The position numbers were made by a program, and so were the translations under genes. Positions 36,901 to 50,525 of a stretch of 64,000 bases of DNA are shown piece by piece. The first letter of the stretch is position 1. Each line of letters begins with the position of its first letter. The notes beneath the pieces are model-generated. The model was not told where the DNA came from. It did not search any database and saw only the letters and a program-made list of their open reading frames with translations. The DNA is from Taeniopygia guttata (Eukaryota > Chordata > Aves > Passeriformes > Estrildidae), in assembly GCF_048771995.1 (NCBI RefSeq), contig NC_133063.1:73148014-73212013 (forward strand). Direction: 5' to 3'.

Positions 36901-39414
36901 CACATTAATAACACTGAACAGATTTTAATAGTTTTTAATTAATTTCTGAGGTTTAGTTTATAATCAAGTTCCTAGACTCATTTTTAACCTGGTAATATTT
37001 TAACATTTTGTTATTTCACAGATATCAATTGACCAATTGTTTGAGTTTTTCTAAAAATAGGTATTCCCTAAAAATGTTCAAATGTTTCTCAGACTATTCA
37101 ATTGCAGAGCACGGGATCATGAATTAAATTTCTACAGGAAGTCAGAAGCTTGACATTATTGTGCCTGTTTCTTATGAGCTCTTGCTAGCTAAATCTTAAC
37201 TACTAGAAAAATATAAACCACATAATTTTTATACTCTGAAGCTTTGGAGCATAACAAAACATCATGAATATGAGATCTTAACCACTTTTAGTTGCATGTA
37301 GAATCTTAAATAAGACAATTGATGATTTCGGTGATATTTCTGTGGGACATGGTAGAAATTTTATGGCTTTTTCAATTGTTTGCATTCAGATAAAATAAAA
37401 GACCACATCATGAAATGTAATGTCTTTCGAACTTTAGGAATGAAAACAGTACAAAGTACATTCTGTCATCCCCTGAGCACACTTTCCTTACTCCAAATAG
37501 CATGTTGAAGAAGTAATTTGCACTACAAAATCTGACATAATAATCTGAATACCCTTGTTTTAATGCTAGCTAACCTAATAATTTTTAAAGTTTTCTGTTT
37601 TGTTACCAAGAATAGAAAATACATTTATGTACATTTTATAGTGCAGGTTGTTGAGCTGGTTACTTAGGTAGCTTTCACCACACTGCACCCAATATATAAA
37701 GGTCCCAACTTAATTGACAAAAGCTATCTCCAGAAAGATAAAATGGTACATTAAATAAAAGAAAATAAAAAATTACAATAGCTTTTCATTTCAATCCTAA
37801 AAGTATCACAGCAGCAGGAAAACTGCTAGCATGTTTGTGGTCAACATCTGACAGTTGCCAACGGGATGATATCTACAGGGAAAAGAATTCGAGTTCTCAT
37901 GGATACCCTGCTACATGGCTGTTATGCCATTGACTATTTTACTAGCTTGATGCTTTGATGCTTAATGCTTTAGATGGTGGCATCAGCATCATACAGAATG
38001 AACTTGTGATATATTTATAATATGCCATCCATATGCTTGTGAAGTTGTTTAAAATTTTTTAAGTCTGAGAAAAACATCAAAAATAGATAAAAGAAGAATT
38101 TTTGACAGCCAAATAACAGCTACAATAATCCTGTCTAGATTATGTACAGGGATTTGAACATGGGATGTTCGGAACAATGTTCTGGTGAGAAGCATTGGTA
38201 ACAGGAGTGGTAATATATCCCTAAAAAGGCTCAGAGAAGAAACTTGAAAGTATTGGTACAGAAGGTGAAGCACCATTTCAAGAAAAATTATACAAAAATT
38301 TGATCAATTTGCAAAAAAATCCACATAATTGATCTGCTTATGGAACATCTTGTATTTTACTAATCTCTTATTACTTGTATTATAATATGATTTTACACTG
38401 GAAATAATGACCTACCAGCAGCAGCTGAAAGACAGAAGGAATCTGTGTGAACCATCAGTTCTTTAGGAACTGGTAGATGTTTTTGTTTGTTTGTTTCCTG
38501 AAACAGTAATGAGTGCAGTCTGATAGCTAAAGATAAATCTTAGCTGTAGCAGCAAAATTTGTACAGTTGCTCCAGCCACAGGTGCCATGAGCTGGCAGTA
38601 GTAGGCAAATGTGGCTGCCATCACATACCTACACTTTCAGAGCAAGGCTCCCTGGCAGAGATTGGCATTTCTGCTGTCTGCTAGGAATGGCAATGTATTG
38701 CTAGACGGATTATACTATACTCCTATGCTGCTCATGACTATTCATGTACTAGAGGAATTAAGGAACTACCCATTAGGACTAAGATTTCAGGAAACCCGCA
38801 AAGTGTTTTGAACTGAAGAAGCACAGGAGATGCATACGATAAAAAAAGAAAGCATTCATGTTTGCTGTTGATGCTTAGGAGGACAATGCTGCCTAGACCC
38901 AGGTGAAATTACAAGATGTTTGGCTGTAGAATTGCAACATAAAGGTACTTTTAAGCTTTGTTACATAAGTGTGTTGATGGAAATCTTCATATTGAAACGT
39001 GTTAGATAAACCTGTTTATCTCCAAGAAGAAAACCTCAACCTTATTAAAAAATGTTCTAGGTTTCATATGCACCTTGTTTAATGAAAGCTGAGCTTCTGA
39101 GAGTCTAATTAATTTTCAAATAGCCCTTTTATAACCAATTTCTTAATTAAAAAATGGTTTTGAAATCCTTTTCCTATTTTGAAGGATGCCAGGTACCATC
39201 CATGATCAGACTCAGTTTCTTTATATGATTGAACTAGTCTAATGAGTATTCCCCTTGTAACAGCTTGTCTGAAATTTTTGCCAGTCCTCTGCATAAGAGA
39301 AGTGTGTAAACATTTCCTTTGTGGTTTTGCCTCATGGTTATCCTTTCCAAGAACAAGCTGTAAATCAAGTTAAGTGCGGCTTCTGTACAATTTCTCTCAC
39401 TACTGCTATAGGTT
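33926..39414. other. AT-rich non-coding DNA
   Basis: No exon, RNA gene or confident transposon. An A/C-rich patch lies at about 35033-35075. A segment starting near 36049 weakly recalls avian LTR ends but is too diverged to call. Confidence 0.55.
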
Positions 39415-39745
39415 ATCATAGAATCATAGAGTAATCTGGGTTGGAAAGGATCTTAAAGATCCTCTAGTTCCAGCCCCTCTGTCGTGGGTCTTCCACTAGA
39501 CCAAGTTGCTCCAAGTGCTATCCAGCCTGGCCTTCAACATTTGAATGGGACATTCCTAATTTCACTGGGCAACCTGTTCCAATGCCTCATCACACCTACA
39601 TGCTTTTTAAAGTAGTCTCTGTCTATCTTTTTTGTAGGCTCCCTTCAGGTACTGGATCACCACAATTAGGTTGCTATGAAGGCTTTTTTTTCCCTGGCTG
39701 AACAAACTCAACTCTCTCAGCCTTTCCTCATAGGAGAGGTGCTCT
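39415..39745 (-). mobile_element. CR1 LINE 3'-end fragment
   Basis: The plus strand begins ATCATAGAATCATAGAG and GGTTGGAAAGGATCTTAAAG, the reverse complement of a complete CR1 3' terminus. The UTR follows to the GCCTTTCCTCATAGGAGAGG block. It is one of the better preserved CR1 ends in the window, 5' truncated at about 39745. Confidence 0.92.
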
Positions 39746-42073
39746 CATGAAAAAGTTTCTTCTGAATAGATTCAGCGCAGTACTGTCTGAAAAGTCAAGA
39801 AATCTGCATTTGCTTGGCTGCTCTGCACTCTAACACCCAAAAATAAGAATTTTGCAAGTGGGTCTTTAATTTGGGTTTAAAATTTTGGCCTTGACTGTTG
39901 CTATCTATGTGTTTACATCAACTGTGAGTACAAAAGATAGGATTTCAAACCAGAAGTCTCCTAACAAACAAAAAAAATTACTGGTCATGAATTAAGACAA
40001 GTTTTGGCATATGTGTGCCAGAAAGTCTGAAACAGCTGGATGTGAATGGTTTTAACTTTCAGTAGCTACCCTTATTCTCTGGCTTCTTTTCAACATTATG
40101 TGAGTCATGTTTCTGCACCAGAACTCCAACTCAACAGAGTCATAGGATGTTTTATGGATTTCTTCAGGATCACTTAGTTTAATTTACTAGACAGGTTTAC
40201 TTAAAGGTAAGTTTATTATCCAGTATATTGTTTAGACACTATAAAATTCATATCTCAGTAAAAAACATTCACTATCTTTTACATTAAGCCAGTACTAACT
40301 TAAGATGAGAAATTAATTTTAAAAGTGATTTTAAACTATAGGATCTTTATCATCAAACTCACATTATGATAAAGGATTTTTAATAAAAAGCTTTATTAGA
40401 AAAGACACTGACACACTTCAAACCCAAATTTTTTTTCTGTCTAATATTACGTTGCACACATGCTCTACGCATCCTGCAGTCTGCACTTAATTCTCTTATA
40501 ATCTTCTGCACACAACAACTTAGACAACTAAAAATAGGAGGCTCAATTTCTACATTTTGAATAGTTGCAGAGATAATATTGTTTTACAAGCTTTTAGTTT
40601 AAAAAATAATCTTCAGACTAATTTAGTGATGCCTTGTTATTAGGGCGATTGCAATGAAATTTAGTTTATTAAAGAATTTATTTTGGAACGCGCACCCCTT
40701 AGAGAGGCTTATTTATTTTTCTCAGGAAAGTGCACAGGCCTTAGCAGCTGAGTTAGCTCTTCTGCATCCTGAGCAGAACCCAGGAAGGAGCCTCTTGCTC
40801 CGGGGTTATTTTTGAGGGAAGTTATGTTACCATTTAAGTGTATAGCATATATCCATGGGTTACTTTACATTGATATAATACAAACAGAGCAGAAGTCCAA
40901 TCCAGTGAAAATTTAAGTCATGATACACAAAGAAAGAGAGGCAGTAGGGAAGGTGAGGATGGATTAAAGTGTAAGGGGATTTTACTAGCAGCAACAGCAG
41001 GATCTGAACTGTAGCAGTAACGTTTCCTGCAATATTGAAAACTGTATTACACATGATGCTGCAGATGCCTTGGGGCAGAGGTTTGCTTTTCCACTGTGAG
41101 TTAGAGTGCTTATGCACCTGAGCAGACTTGCTATCTCCTAGTAGCTACAGACTGAACACAAAAAAAAATGACATTACTTTAGTTCAACTCTACTTGCCTG
41201 AGTTTTGCATTATTCTAGAACTCTCTTTTCAATAATGTTGTTGTTGCCTGCCCTGATGTAAAGCAACCTGACAACCCTATGAGCACAGCTAAGTTTCTTC
41301 TGCCTCTGCTACCAAGTTAGGTCCAACCACTAGTTCCTGGGTCATTTTTAAATGGAAATACTGGAAACACAATGTTCCAGGATTATTTCAAGGAGACCTG
41401 CTGGTGTTCAGCACCATTAGCCCAAGATTCTGAATTTCCAAATGAATCAAGGTCTTATCTAAATTTCAGCAATCACAGTCAACTAAAGAAGCATGCTATC
41501 AAACCAAGGAATCCCCAGAGCCACATGCTTTGTGTTCAGACATTCTGACACAGTTTAAAGTGACAGGATTTTCCCTTGATGCCAACAGCATCAAGCTAGT
41601 CATGTTTAACAGTTACAAATGCACAAGATGAGTCAAAGACAGAAGCTTTGATTCATATCTACTGATGTCACAAGCATGCTTTTTAGTTTAAAATGTTATA
41701 AAAATCACTCCTGTTCTTGAATGACACACAATGCCACACAGTTAATAGATTTGCATTGGGTTTTCTGACATTAATATTTATTTTCAACAAAAAAGAAGCA
41801 TGGAGGATGGAAGCAACAGAGAGAGATTACTGGGCTGAAAGGAGGCCTTAAATATGAAGTGGATAGGAATTTTATCTACATTAGGTAGTCTTACTAAGAA
41901 TTGCAATTAAAGCTTTGCATACATGTTTAGGTGCAGAAATGTGGCCTTGTGTCACATTGATAAAATAATTTAGATCATTTGGATCAAATCCAGAACTACA
42001 AATACTGGGACAGAATAAAAACCAATAAATGAAATTAATTTGCAGCACAATTGTGGATATTCCTATTATTATT
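39746..42073. other. AT-rich non-coding DNA with a possible conserved block
   Basis: No gene. The stretch at about 40640-40830 is unusual for the area: homeodomain-like TTTATTA/TTATTTATT motifs next to a CG-containing ACGCGCACCCC, then a more GC-rich block. It might be a regulatory element; nothing in the sequence alone proves it. Confidence 0.45.
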
Positions 42074-42115
42074 GCACAGAAAAAACTGGCCAGAGAAAAC
42101 AGTAGCTGCACAAAA
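42074..42115 (+). repeat. 42-bp dispersed repeat, copy 1
   Basis: Shares 39 of 42 bases with 44587-44628 in the same orientation, with the common core ACTGGCCAGAG and AAACAGTAGCTGCACAAAA. Flanks do not match. Its family is unknown to me. Confidence 0.8.
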
Positions 42116-42759
42116 CATACAACCAGATATGTGGTGTATGTTTTATGTGCACATACAACATTGCATAAAGATATTTTTAAAAAAGAAAAAAATAAGCGTG
42201 TGGTCTGAATTCAGTGGTAAACTGACATATTTTTATTTATTTGTGGCTGCTAGATAGCCAGCTTCTTTTTTCATAATCACATGAAATTTGCCTGAAACAA
42301 TGTAGTGTATAGTCATTCACTTTGGCAAAATAAGAAGTCAAAAAATTCCAGGAAATCTTGCTAATCTATACCTTTAAACATTCATATCCATCACTGGGTA
42401 CCTCTAACTCCCATGAGAAATATAGCACATACATGTGCTGGGCAAAATGCATGTTATAAAACCTTTGTCAATTTTGAAAACATAGAAAAAGTTTTTGTAC
42501 CAACTAAGATACTCAGTCTCCAGCCATTGCTTACTTCTTTGGCTCACACAGACTTTGTGGATTTTGACAGGGAAGACTGTCAAGCTTTCAGTATCCCATT
42601 TCTTGGCACTCATGAACTCCCTCTGCTCAATTGCCTGTGCTGTTAAGTATATATATACATTAGAGAAATGTTAAAAACTTTTTTTTCAAGCACTGGATTT
42701 TATTTTTCGTTAAGAGGTTTGAGTTCTTATTTTTTGGGGTTTTTTTCCTTTTCCTGAAG

Positions 42760-43640
42760 ATCATAATCACTGAGGCTGGCTGGCCCCTCTGGAAATCTCT
42801 AGTACCATGGTGACTTGAGCAGGGTTGGCCACAGCTTGGATATGGCCAGGACCATATTGAGTCAGGTTTGAATAGCTCAAGGAGGGAAGCTCCACAACCT
42901 CACTGGGAAATTGGTGTTCAAGTACCCTCACAGTAATAAGTTTTTCTTATATTTTAAAATAATTCCCTTTATTTCAATTTTTACCCATCACTTTCTGTCC
43001 TATCACTGCATACATTCTGGCTGGCTCCATACATACAGCTCCAGGCATGTCACTGCCTGGCTCCAACATCTTTACCCTCCCATAAGATATGGATGCGCAT
43101 TGATAAATTCCTCCCCCAAATCTGCTCTTACTGAATGTAAAAAGCCCCAGATCCACTGTTTAAGCTGCAAGCCCTTCATCATCTTAGTGGTTCTTCAGTG
43201 GGCTTGCCGCAGTATGTTCATGTCTCTCTTTTACCTAAGAGCCTAGCACTGGACAGACCACCCAGATGTGTCTCACCAGTGCTGAGGACAGAGAGAGGGT
43301 CACCTCTCTTGACCTCTTGTAATGTTCTGCCTGATGCAGCCAGGGTGGCTTTTGGATTTCTTTCCCAAAAGGACACTCCTGTCTCATGGTCAGCTTGGTG
43401 TGCGTCAGGATTCCCAGGCCATTTTATGTCATGCTGCTCTCTGTGACTGAGCCCCCCATCTCTGTTGGTTATCCCCCATCATGTACATGAGGTTGTTAGT
43501 CCCTGAGTGCCAGGTTTGGCATTTTCACTTGTTGAGTTGCCAGGAGACCCTGTCAGTCCATTTCTCCATCCTGATAAGGTCCCTTGGGAGGCAGAACCAC
43601 TATCTGGTGTATCCATCAATTCCTTCCACTTTTTAAACTA
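42760..43640 (-). mobile_element. CR1 LINE fragment, ORF2 end and 3' UTR
   Basis: The plus strand follows the reverse complement of CR1. In order it carries a GGGAAGCTCCACAACCTC block, the CACCCAGATGTGTCTCACCAG block, GTCACCTCTCTTGACCTC, CTGATGCAGCCAGGGTGGCT and GGACACTCCTGTCTCATGGTC. It ends near a CTATCTGGTGTATCCATCAA block. The extreme 3' tail is missing. It is the longest CR1 copy in the right half, at about 880 bases. Confidence 0.88.
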
Positions 43641-44219
43641 ATTAACAAAATTGATGGTATTATAAATCTTTGCTTGTTATCACTATCTGACACAGAATTA
43701 ATGGCAGGTATGAGATTTTTAATAAGACAATTATTAGAATAAGTCTACTAAAAACACTTGCGTTTTGAAACGTTAACTCTCAAGCCTGAGCATAAATCCT
43801 TCTTTTATGACTCACTGATTTCAACATTTGTTATTTTACTAGGTTTGATATTTTTCTGCCATGTCTGTTCAAAACTTGTCACAGTGTGCCAGTTTGCTAT
43901 GGCAGTCCAGTGGCTGGTACTATGTGCTATGTGCTATGGCAACCTTTGTTGAAATCTATCTTACAGCACAAGGGGAACATTTGTTTTCATGATTCCTTTT
44001 CAATAGCTTTTAAAATAATTATGTAACTTTGAATGTACTTTCACCAGGTTTTCCCTCATTCCCTTCTGACAACAGAAAGAAAATTCAAGACCAACATCAC
44101 TGTACGCTTGAAGATAGATATTGACCAGACAGAAGGTAACGGAAGATTTCATCAACTGACTGCAGTTGCCGAAGGAGCAGGAATATATTCTGTGAATATT
44201 TTTTATAACATTTGCGCCT

Positions 44220-44560
44220 GCTTTTGGCAGGTGCTCTGTGGGCAGCGCCTTTTCCTGCCAAGGGCTGTGCGGGGGTGCTGCAGCAGCAGCGGCCAGCCCG
44301 GGGAGGATGGGCACAGGTGGGATGTTCTCGCCGGCCCACGCAGGATGGCAATGTCTGCGCAGCGCTGCGGAGCGGGACGGACACCGCAGCATCCCACACG
44401 CCCTTTGCGGACTGCCGCCATCGCACTGGGGCTCTGCGCCGTGGCTGCAAAACCCTCGCTGAAGTGCGAGCCACGGGCACTGGGAACACAGCTGTCCTCT
44501 CGTTTGGGGCCGCAGTGCTGGAGACAGCGCCAGGGAGATGACACTATGCTGACCCTCACT
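44220..44560. promoter_or_regulatory. Isolated CpG-rich islet in the gene desert
   Basis: Roughly 28 CpGs by eye within 340 bases, while several kilobases on each side have very few. Frames on both strands stay open because of the composition and resemble nothing known. It may be a small orphan CpG island (promoter of an unannotated RNA or an enhancer) or a GC-rich insertion of unknown origin. Confidence 0.55.
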
Positions 44561-44586
44561 GTGCAGAAATGACTGCAGCATCTGAT

Positions 44587-44628
44587 GCGCAGAAAGAACT
44601 GGCCAGAGGAAACAGTAGCTGCACAAAA
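44587..44628 (+). repeat. 42-bp dispersed repeat, copy 2
   Basis: Second copy of the element at 42074-42115, beginning about 27 bases after the CpG-rich islet. It differs from copy 1 at three positions. Confidence 0.8.
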
Positions 44629-47600
44629 GAAAGACTCATATAGCTCGTTGCTACCCGACAAGGTGGTTTGCACCCTTTGCACCATGAGCTTTTTGTCTCG
44701 TTTTGTGTGATTTCAAGAAAATCACACAGATATTGCTGTACTAATGTTGTCTAATGTGACAATATTTTCTCTGATTTCACACTGTCAGTTTTTAAACAAA
44801 TGTCCTTGCATTCTCCCAGCAAACATTAATTTATTTCTATGATCTGTCCTCAGGGATTACTCACCACAAAGGAAAATTCCAGAAGAGTTTTTCCAGAAAG
44901 AGCAGCAAAGGAGGCATTAAATTACATGCAGTTTATTTATTTACTGTGAGGCCTCATAGTATCTTTACTCCAACAATTATGCACTTATGAGATGAGTCAA
45001 TAGCAGCAAATGGAAGACATCTTATCTAGGTATAAATTTGATAAAAGAGAAGCAAGACACTGCTTGAAGTGCAGTGTCCTTTTTGTGGTGGGGGGAGAGG
45101 ATGAGGCAGCCACAAGGCTTCTGCCACAAAGTGGAAAAGTGGTCTAATAAGATTCTCTGTTTATCAAAGAAACATTCATTCCTCCTGCCCATACTGCCTG
45201 GTGAGTGTTTCTGTCTACTAAGGTGGGGCTGCTAGGGACTGGTTTTCCAGTGCAGGAATGGTGAGGTAGGGAAGCTGGCTGAAAGTCAAAAGGGAAGAAA
45301 TTTTAAAGAGATATTTCCAAGTTCCTGCTGTTGACACTTTGTATGCTGACTGAATCATGTGGAAACACATTTCTAATTTGTTATTAATAGAATATGCTCA
45401 AGAAAATATTAACAAACTTAGATTATGTAACCAATTGGAATTTTATACATAAATAGCTACACATCCTGATGACTGAAGTAAAAAATGCTCATTTTGACCA
45501 AATTATTTCTTCATACTGAAGCACGTGGCCTGACTACAGGTAAATGGAAGAAACAGGTTTTAAAAGGAGGAAGAAACAAATACTAACTTATGACAAATGG
45601 ATTTATTTTTCTAAAAGTTGATGGCAGATTCTCAAAAGTTTTCCTTACTGAAGATAGTGTATGTCTTCTGAGGTCAAACATCATTCAGTCAACCAGACAG
45701 AGTATTCACAACTCTTGTCAAACTTCCTTCAGGTGTTTGTCCAGACCTAAATAAGGAAGCAAGACTACCTTGAGACTATTAAGATGAAAAAGGATTGCTT
45801 TTAAAGCAGGGCTCACATAATTCTGAAGATCTGCAGGGAATATTAAATTCCATTAAACCTATCTATCAGCAAACAAAATAAAGAACAACCTTATGGTGAA
45901 ACAAAGCTGGTGAATCAACTGCAAATCTCTTTCTAGAAATTATATTTTAGTCTTTCTGGAAGACTTCATGTTTCTTGTATTAGGACTTCTAGGGTTCTCT
46001 TACAATTATTTTTCAATCAAGCTCAGTTCTTATGCAAAAAAACCCCAAAAATGCAGCCTTCAAAACATGTTTCCAGTGAGAATTTTCTATGATATGCTAG
46101 TTTTTATTACTGTTGTTTTTGCAAAATTATTCAGATTGCTTTCTCAAGTGTAACAGTAAAATACCAATTTATATAGTATTATTTTTATACAAATGTATAA
46201 AAACATTTACCATAGCTATATGGTAAAGTTTTATTCTCTGCTAATAAAAAGGTCAAAACATCTTTTTGCCTTCAGTTGCATGGTGAATAATAGCAATAGT
46301 GCAGATCCCAGAATAAACACATCCTAGTTTGCCAGATTTTCCTCAAGAGTTTAGATACAATTATGGAGAATAAAATAAGAGGTTTGTTGCTCATATTAGA
46401 AAACAACAACAGGAAAAAAAAAAAAAGGAAAACAAACCCAAACCATTATTTGAGGAGCCTGGAAGCATGAGATTTAAACTTGGAATTCAGGAATCCACAA
46501 AAAAATTACCAGAAACATTGAGAGTACTGTTGCTGGCTCCATGCACAGCTCTCAGATGCAAAAGGTACATAGGCACTGGTTCAACAGCACAGGTATGCTG
46601 TTGGTACTACAGACCATGTTATAAAATAATCTTTTTAATTATCACAATTATCCCAAAGTATCAAAACTATACTTTCTTCCCAAAGACTTTTATATCACTG
46701 TGGTTTTGATATCCCTTTGGATTGTGGCTTTTTTTTGGAGAAGAATGAATTCTTTTGGAAGAAGTATCACAAAGCGTCATCTCCAGAGTTGTATTTGGTG
46801 CAGAGAAAACATACATAGTATTTCTGTATTAAACAGGGACAAAAAAATTGTAAAACATTAAGCACAATAATTAATTTCATGAAGCCTTGTGAAAGAGTTA
46901 TTTATTAGATGTGTTTGAATCTGAATGGAAGAGCTGATTTCGTTTCTGTGAGATTTTAAATCAAAAGGTCACATCTATAAAGATTTTAGAATAAAGAAAA
47001 ATGAGAACTTGGAATTTTAAGATGAAAATATATAGAGAGTTCCATTTTTTAAAAGTGAAATATAAACCATTAGTTAGATAGTTTTGGAGACATTTGGCAG
47101 ATTTAGATTTTGCTGAGCTTTTGATTAAGAAGCAAAACAGGGCCCTACTCAGGGCCTCTAGTTTGAATTATAGTGCAAAACATTGTAGGACTCAAACCTG
47201 AGTCAAAGCTTAACCAAATGCAGTGCAAGTCAAAAGCTTCACAAATTGAACAATAGCCTTCACATGTGCTCTGGTGCAGCTCTCTCCAGGGCTGCAACTG
47301 CTGAAGCAGTCTTGACCAGGACATGTTTTCTTTCAAGAAACACCAAAGACAGATTTTGAGAACATCAGATATTGTATATGTAGTTCTGTTTACACTACAC
47401 TATCAGGCTCAGGAATTTCTCTGTCTGCCAAATTTTTCCCAATTACTACCCATTCTGCAATAATAGCCTGTAAACTCAGAGCTGAATTTCCAGATGTAAA
47501 ATCATCCCACCTGTGAAGTGAATTCCTGGCATTCTTTTCTAAAGCACAACCAGGTATTTAAGCTTTCAGAAGTTCTTTTTACCACATATTTCCTTTCAAA

Positions 47601-50507
47601 GAGTCTACTTGACCACAGCCTTTTGAAAGGATTTCAGAAGGGACCTATAAACATTTAATATGAGCTGCACTCCTGTAGAGAATGAAAAAAGACAGAATTA
47701 ATTTGAATTGATGACTGCAGATTTAAAACAGCCACTGCCTTCTATCCTGCTCAACAGATATGGATATCAGATAGGATACAACCAAATTTGCTGCACTCTT
47801 GAAAAATGAAGAATAACAGAAACCTACAATGGCCTCTATTAAGCTTTTCAAGACTTTCTGTTCAGTGCTGCATTTTCAAAAACTGGCTATCTTTCTCAAT
47901 AACTTAAAAACTCTAGCAGTTTTGGTCCTAATCAACAGCTAATGTTAAGATATAATAACAAGAAAGAAATCTTTCCCCAGTAATTTGATGAGTACATCAT
48001 ATTAGTTTTTCATTTCACTGCCAAGAAGCAAAGTAGTTGTGCTGGGAATATGGAGATAGACACCTCCGTATCCTAAAGATTTTATGTTTTATGCAGAATG
48101 AGCCATGCATGAGAATAAGAACAAGCATGAAATTACATGGGACAACTGCAAAGGAAGGCATGTATTCTCTCCTCGTGCCTTTTTTTTAACTACTATTCAT
48201 TTCATGCTTGCTTTCAGTTTGCTGCCTAAAGGTATAGAAGGCTGATGAAGTGAACCATTCTCTGTGGCCTCCAAATTGTTCTTAAACAATAAAAAAATTT
48301 CAGAGCTTCAGAAATAGATTTATGTAAACCTTTAAATATTTTAATACATTGTTATTATTATTTAGACCATGGTTTCCAGCTGGAAAAGTGTTATGTGGAC
48401 TTATCTGCCAGACATGATGACCTGCATATTCCAGCAACATACAAGCAAATCTTTGTGCAATTCAAGGTTCAAAATCAGTTCCAGGATTACCTCTTTGTGT
48501 TTCCTAGTCAGAAGTCCTGTTATCCTTGGAAACTCTTTTGCACTGAAGTTTTCTGTTTTATTTTTCTCTAATGAGAAGGGGAAATTGATAAATATTTTCT
48601 CAGGAACTGGAATGCTGGGAGCCGTCTATACTTGCATGTTTATATTCCATAATGAAGCTGGCTTTTAATTTTCATTTTCTTGTGAGGAGAATAAATAACT
48701 GCAGGAGGAAGTGGTAAGAAAGGTCTGATTATCTGCCTACACTGTCTTTAGTCTCAGTTTATAGTGTGACCATTGAGCTAGCAAAACAAATATTGGTATC
48801 ACAAATAAAATAAGTCAAACTCAATTACTGTTTTCCAGTAAGCCATCATAAAAAAAGGATTTTTTTTTAAAGGGCACTTGGAAGTTTTCTACTGTCCTAA
48901 TGAAATTATTCAAAATCATCCATAATTACAATAAGGTAATATTTAGACACAGATGAACACTGGATATAAAGAAGTCAGTTCCAGGTAGGTTGAGGTCAAG
49001 CAGGGGTGAGCTTTGAGTGCTTTAGCAGCCTTAGGATGATGAATGAGTCGAGCAAAATGTTTGGTGTGGCAATTTTTAAATTCCTTTTTCAGAACTTAAT
49101 TCACCAGGATTCTTTAAAGAGTACATGCACCTGTGATGAGTTAATTTGCTATTTCTGGATTTCATAAAATCTAACACAGCAGATGACATTTCCAAAAGAC
49201 TACAGCAGAGATAGAATATGAAAGATCATCCTGGTCTCTTTCATGCCAGTGCATATTTCTAAATTGCCTTCTTTTGGGAAATCAGTCACATCTGTCTCAT
49301 CAATTAGACCAAGAATTCACAAGCTAATTGCTTTGACATGCTTCTAAAAGGCTGAATGATATTTAGACAGGAAATCTAAGCAAATCAGAAAGAGCTCTCA
49401 GGAACCTGAGGAAGATCCTAACATGCTAGGGGTCATTAGCCTACTAAACCAAAACTAGGACATCTAAGCCCACAGCCTCTAAAGGTGATGTGCCCTCCCA
49501 GGTTTCCAGGCATATAGAGCTTTGAATTTTTCCTGACACCAGTGCTAAAAAAGATTTGTTTCCCTTCCTTACTCAGTAGGATGGTAAAGAATTTTCCTGC
49601 TCCCTTGGAAAGAGAGAAGGGCACCTGCCATTCACACTCTGAAGCAGCTGGCTTGTTGCAGGAAGCTTGAATCTATCTGGGCTTTTTGGAGATGTTATCC
49701 ATTGTAATGGGGCTGATGTCCTGTCAGATGCAGCAGTGAGAGAAAAGCAGTGCTTGCTCTTGAATTGACTCCATATCAAAAGACCAACTATCAGAAACTA
49801 TTCGGTAGCTTACAAATTCTTTATCAACTCGTAAAAACGATGCTTTATTGGTGTAGCTATTACCAATTGCCAATTATTACCAATTATGTAATTTTGTTTG
49901 TTTCTTTGTTTATTGCACAAAGAGCTGTTAGGTACCATAACCAATTTACTAAATCAAAGTGGTAAATTTTGAAGTCTTCATACTGAGAATCGGAGCTCAT
50001 ATTATTCAGTGAAACAGGACAGAGAAATTGCACAGTGTTCCTACTATAAAAACAAAGAGAATAAACAGCCAAGTGATGGTTCCCCTTGTCTGTCGCCAGC
50101 AAAGACCTTCTGCTGGCAGAAGTCCAGGCCTAGGTAAGCCGGATTTCCACATCTACCACTGTCATATTTCTAAGCAATTCATCCTGATTGCTTTATTAGC
50201 ATAAGAAACCAGAAAGATCAAAACCAAAGAGGTTTCATAGCTCAGTCCAGACATTAAGTAGCTGTAAGGAGTAAAAATTCCATGGCTGCTATGAGACTGC
50301 ATTTTTCACACTCTCCATAAAAATTTAAATTAAAAAAAAAAATCCCACTTGGCACTAGGATTTCTGAATTAATACTTACTTATGCTATGTACTCTTTTTG
50401 AAAAACATTCTTTTTAAAGTTACAGAGTTTCTATTTGCTTTCTCATCTTAGTCTTAGACATCACTAATAGATTACTTTTGGTACACAATCTGTAATTACA
50501 TCTCTTC
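44629..50507. other. AT-rich non-coding DNA
   Basis: No supported gene or confident transposon. Short open frames, including a 99-codon one at 48369-48668 on the plus strand, show no recognisable family. Simple repeats are minor, for example an A-rich patch near 46410-46440. Confidence 0.55.
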
Positions 50508-50511
50508 AAAA
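50508..50511 (-). terminator. RNA polymerase III terminator of tRNA-His
   Basis: The first T-run downstream of the tRNA on the minus strand is TTTT, 14 bases after the discriminator base. This is the minimal vertebrate polymerase III stop. Confidence 0.7.
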
Positions 50512-50525
50512 GAGACATCATCCTC

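Noticed and set aside
44000..44685. Frames of 109-208 residues on both strands around the CpG islet
   Set aside because: Frames are open on both strands at once because of the GC-rich composition; no recognised domain or splice structure.
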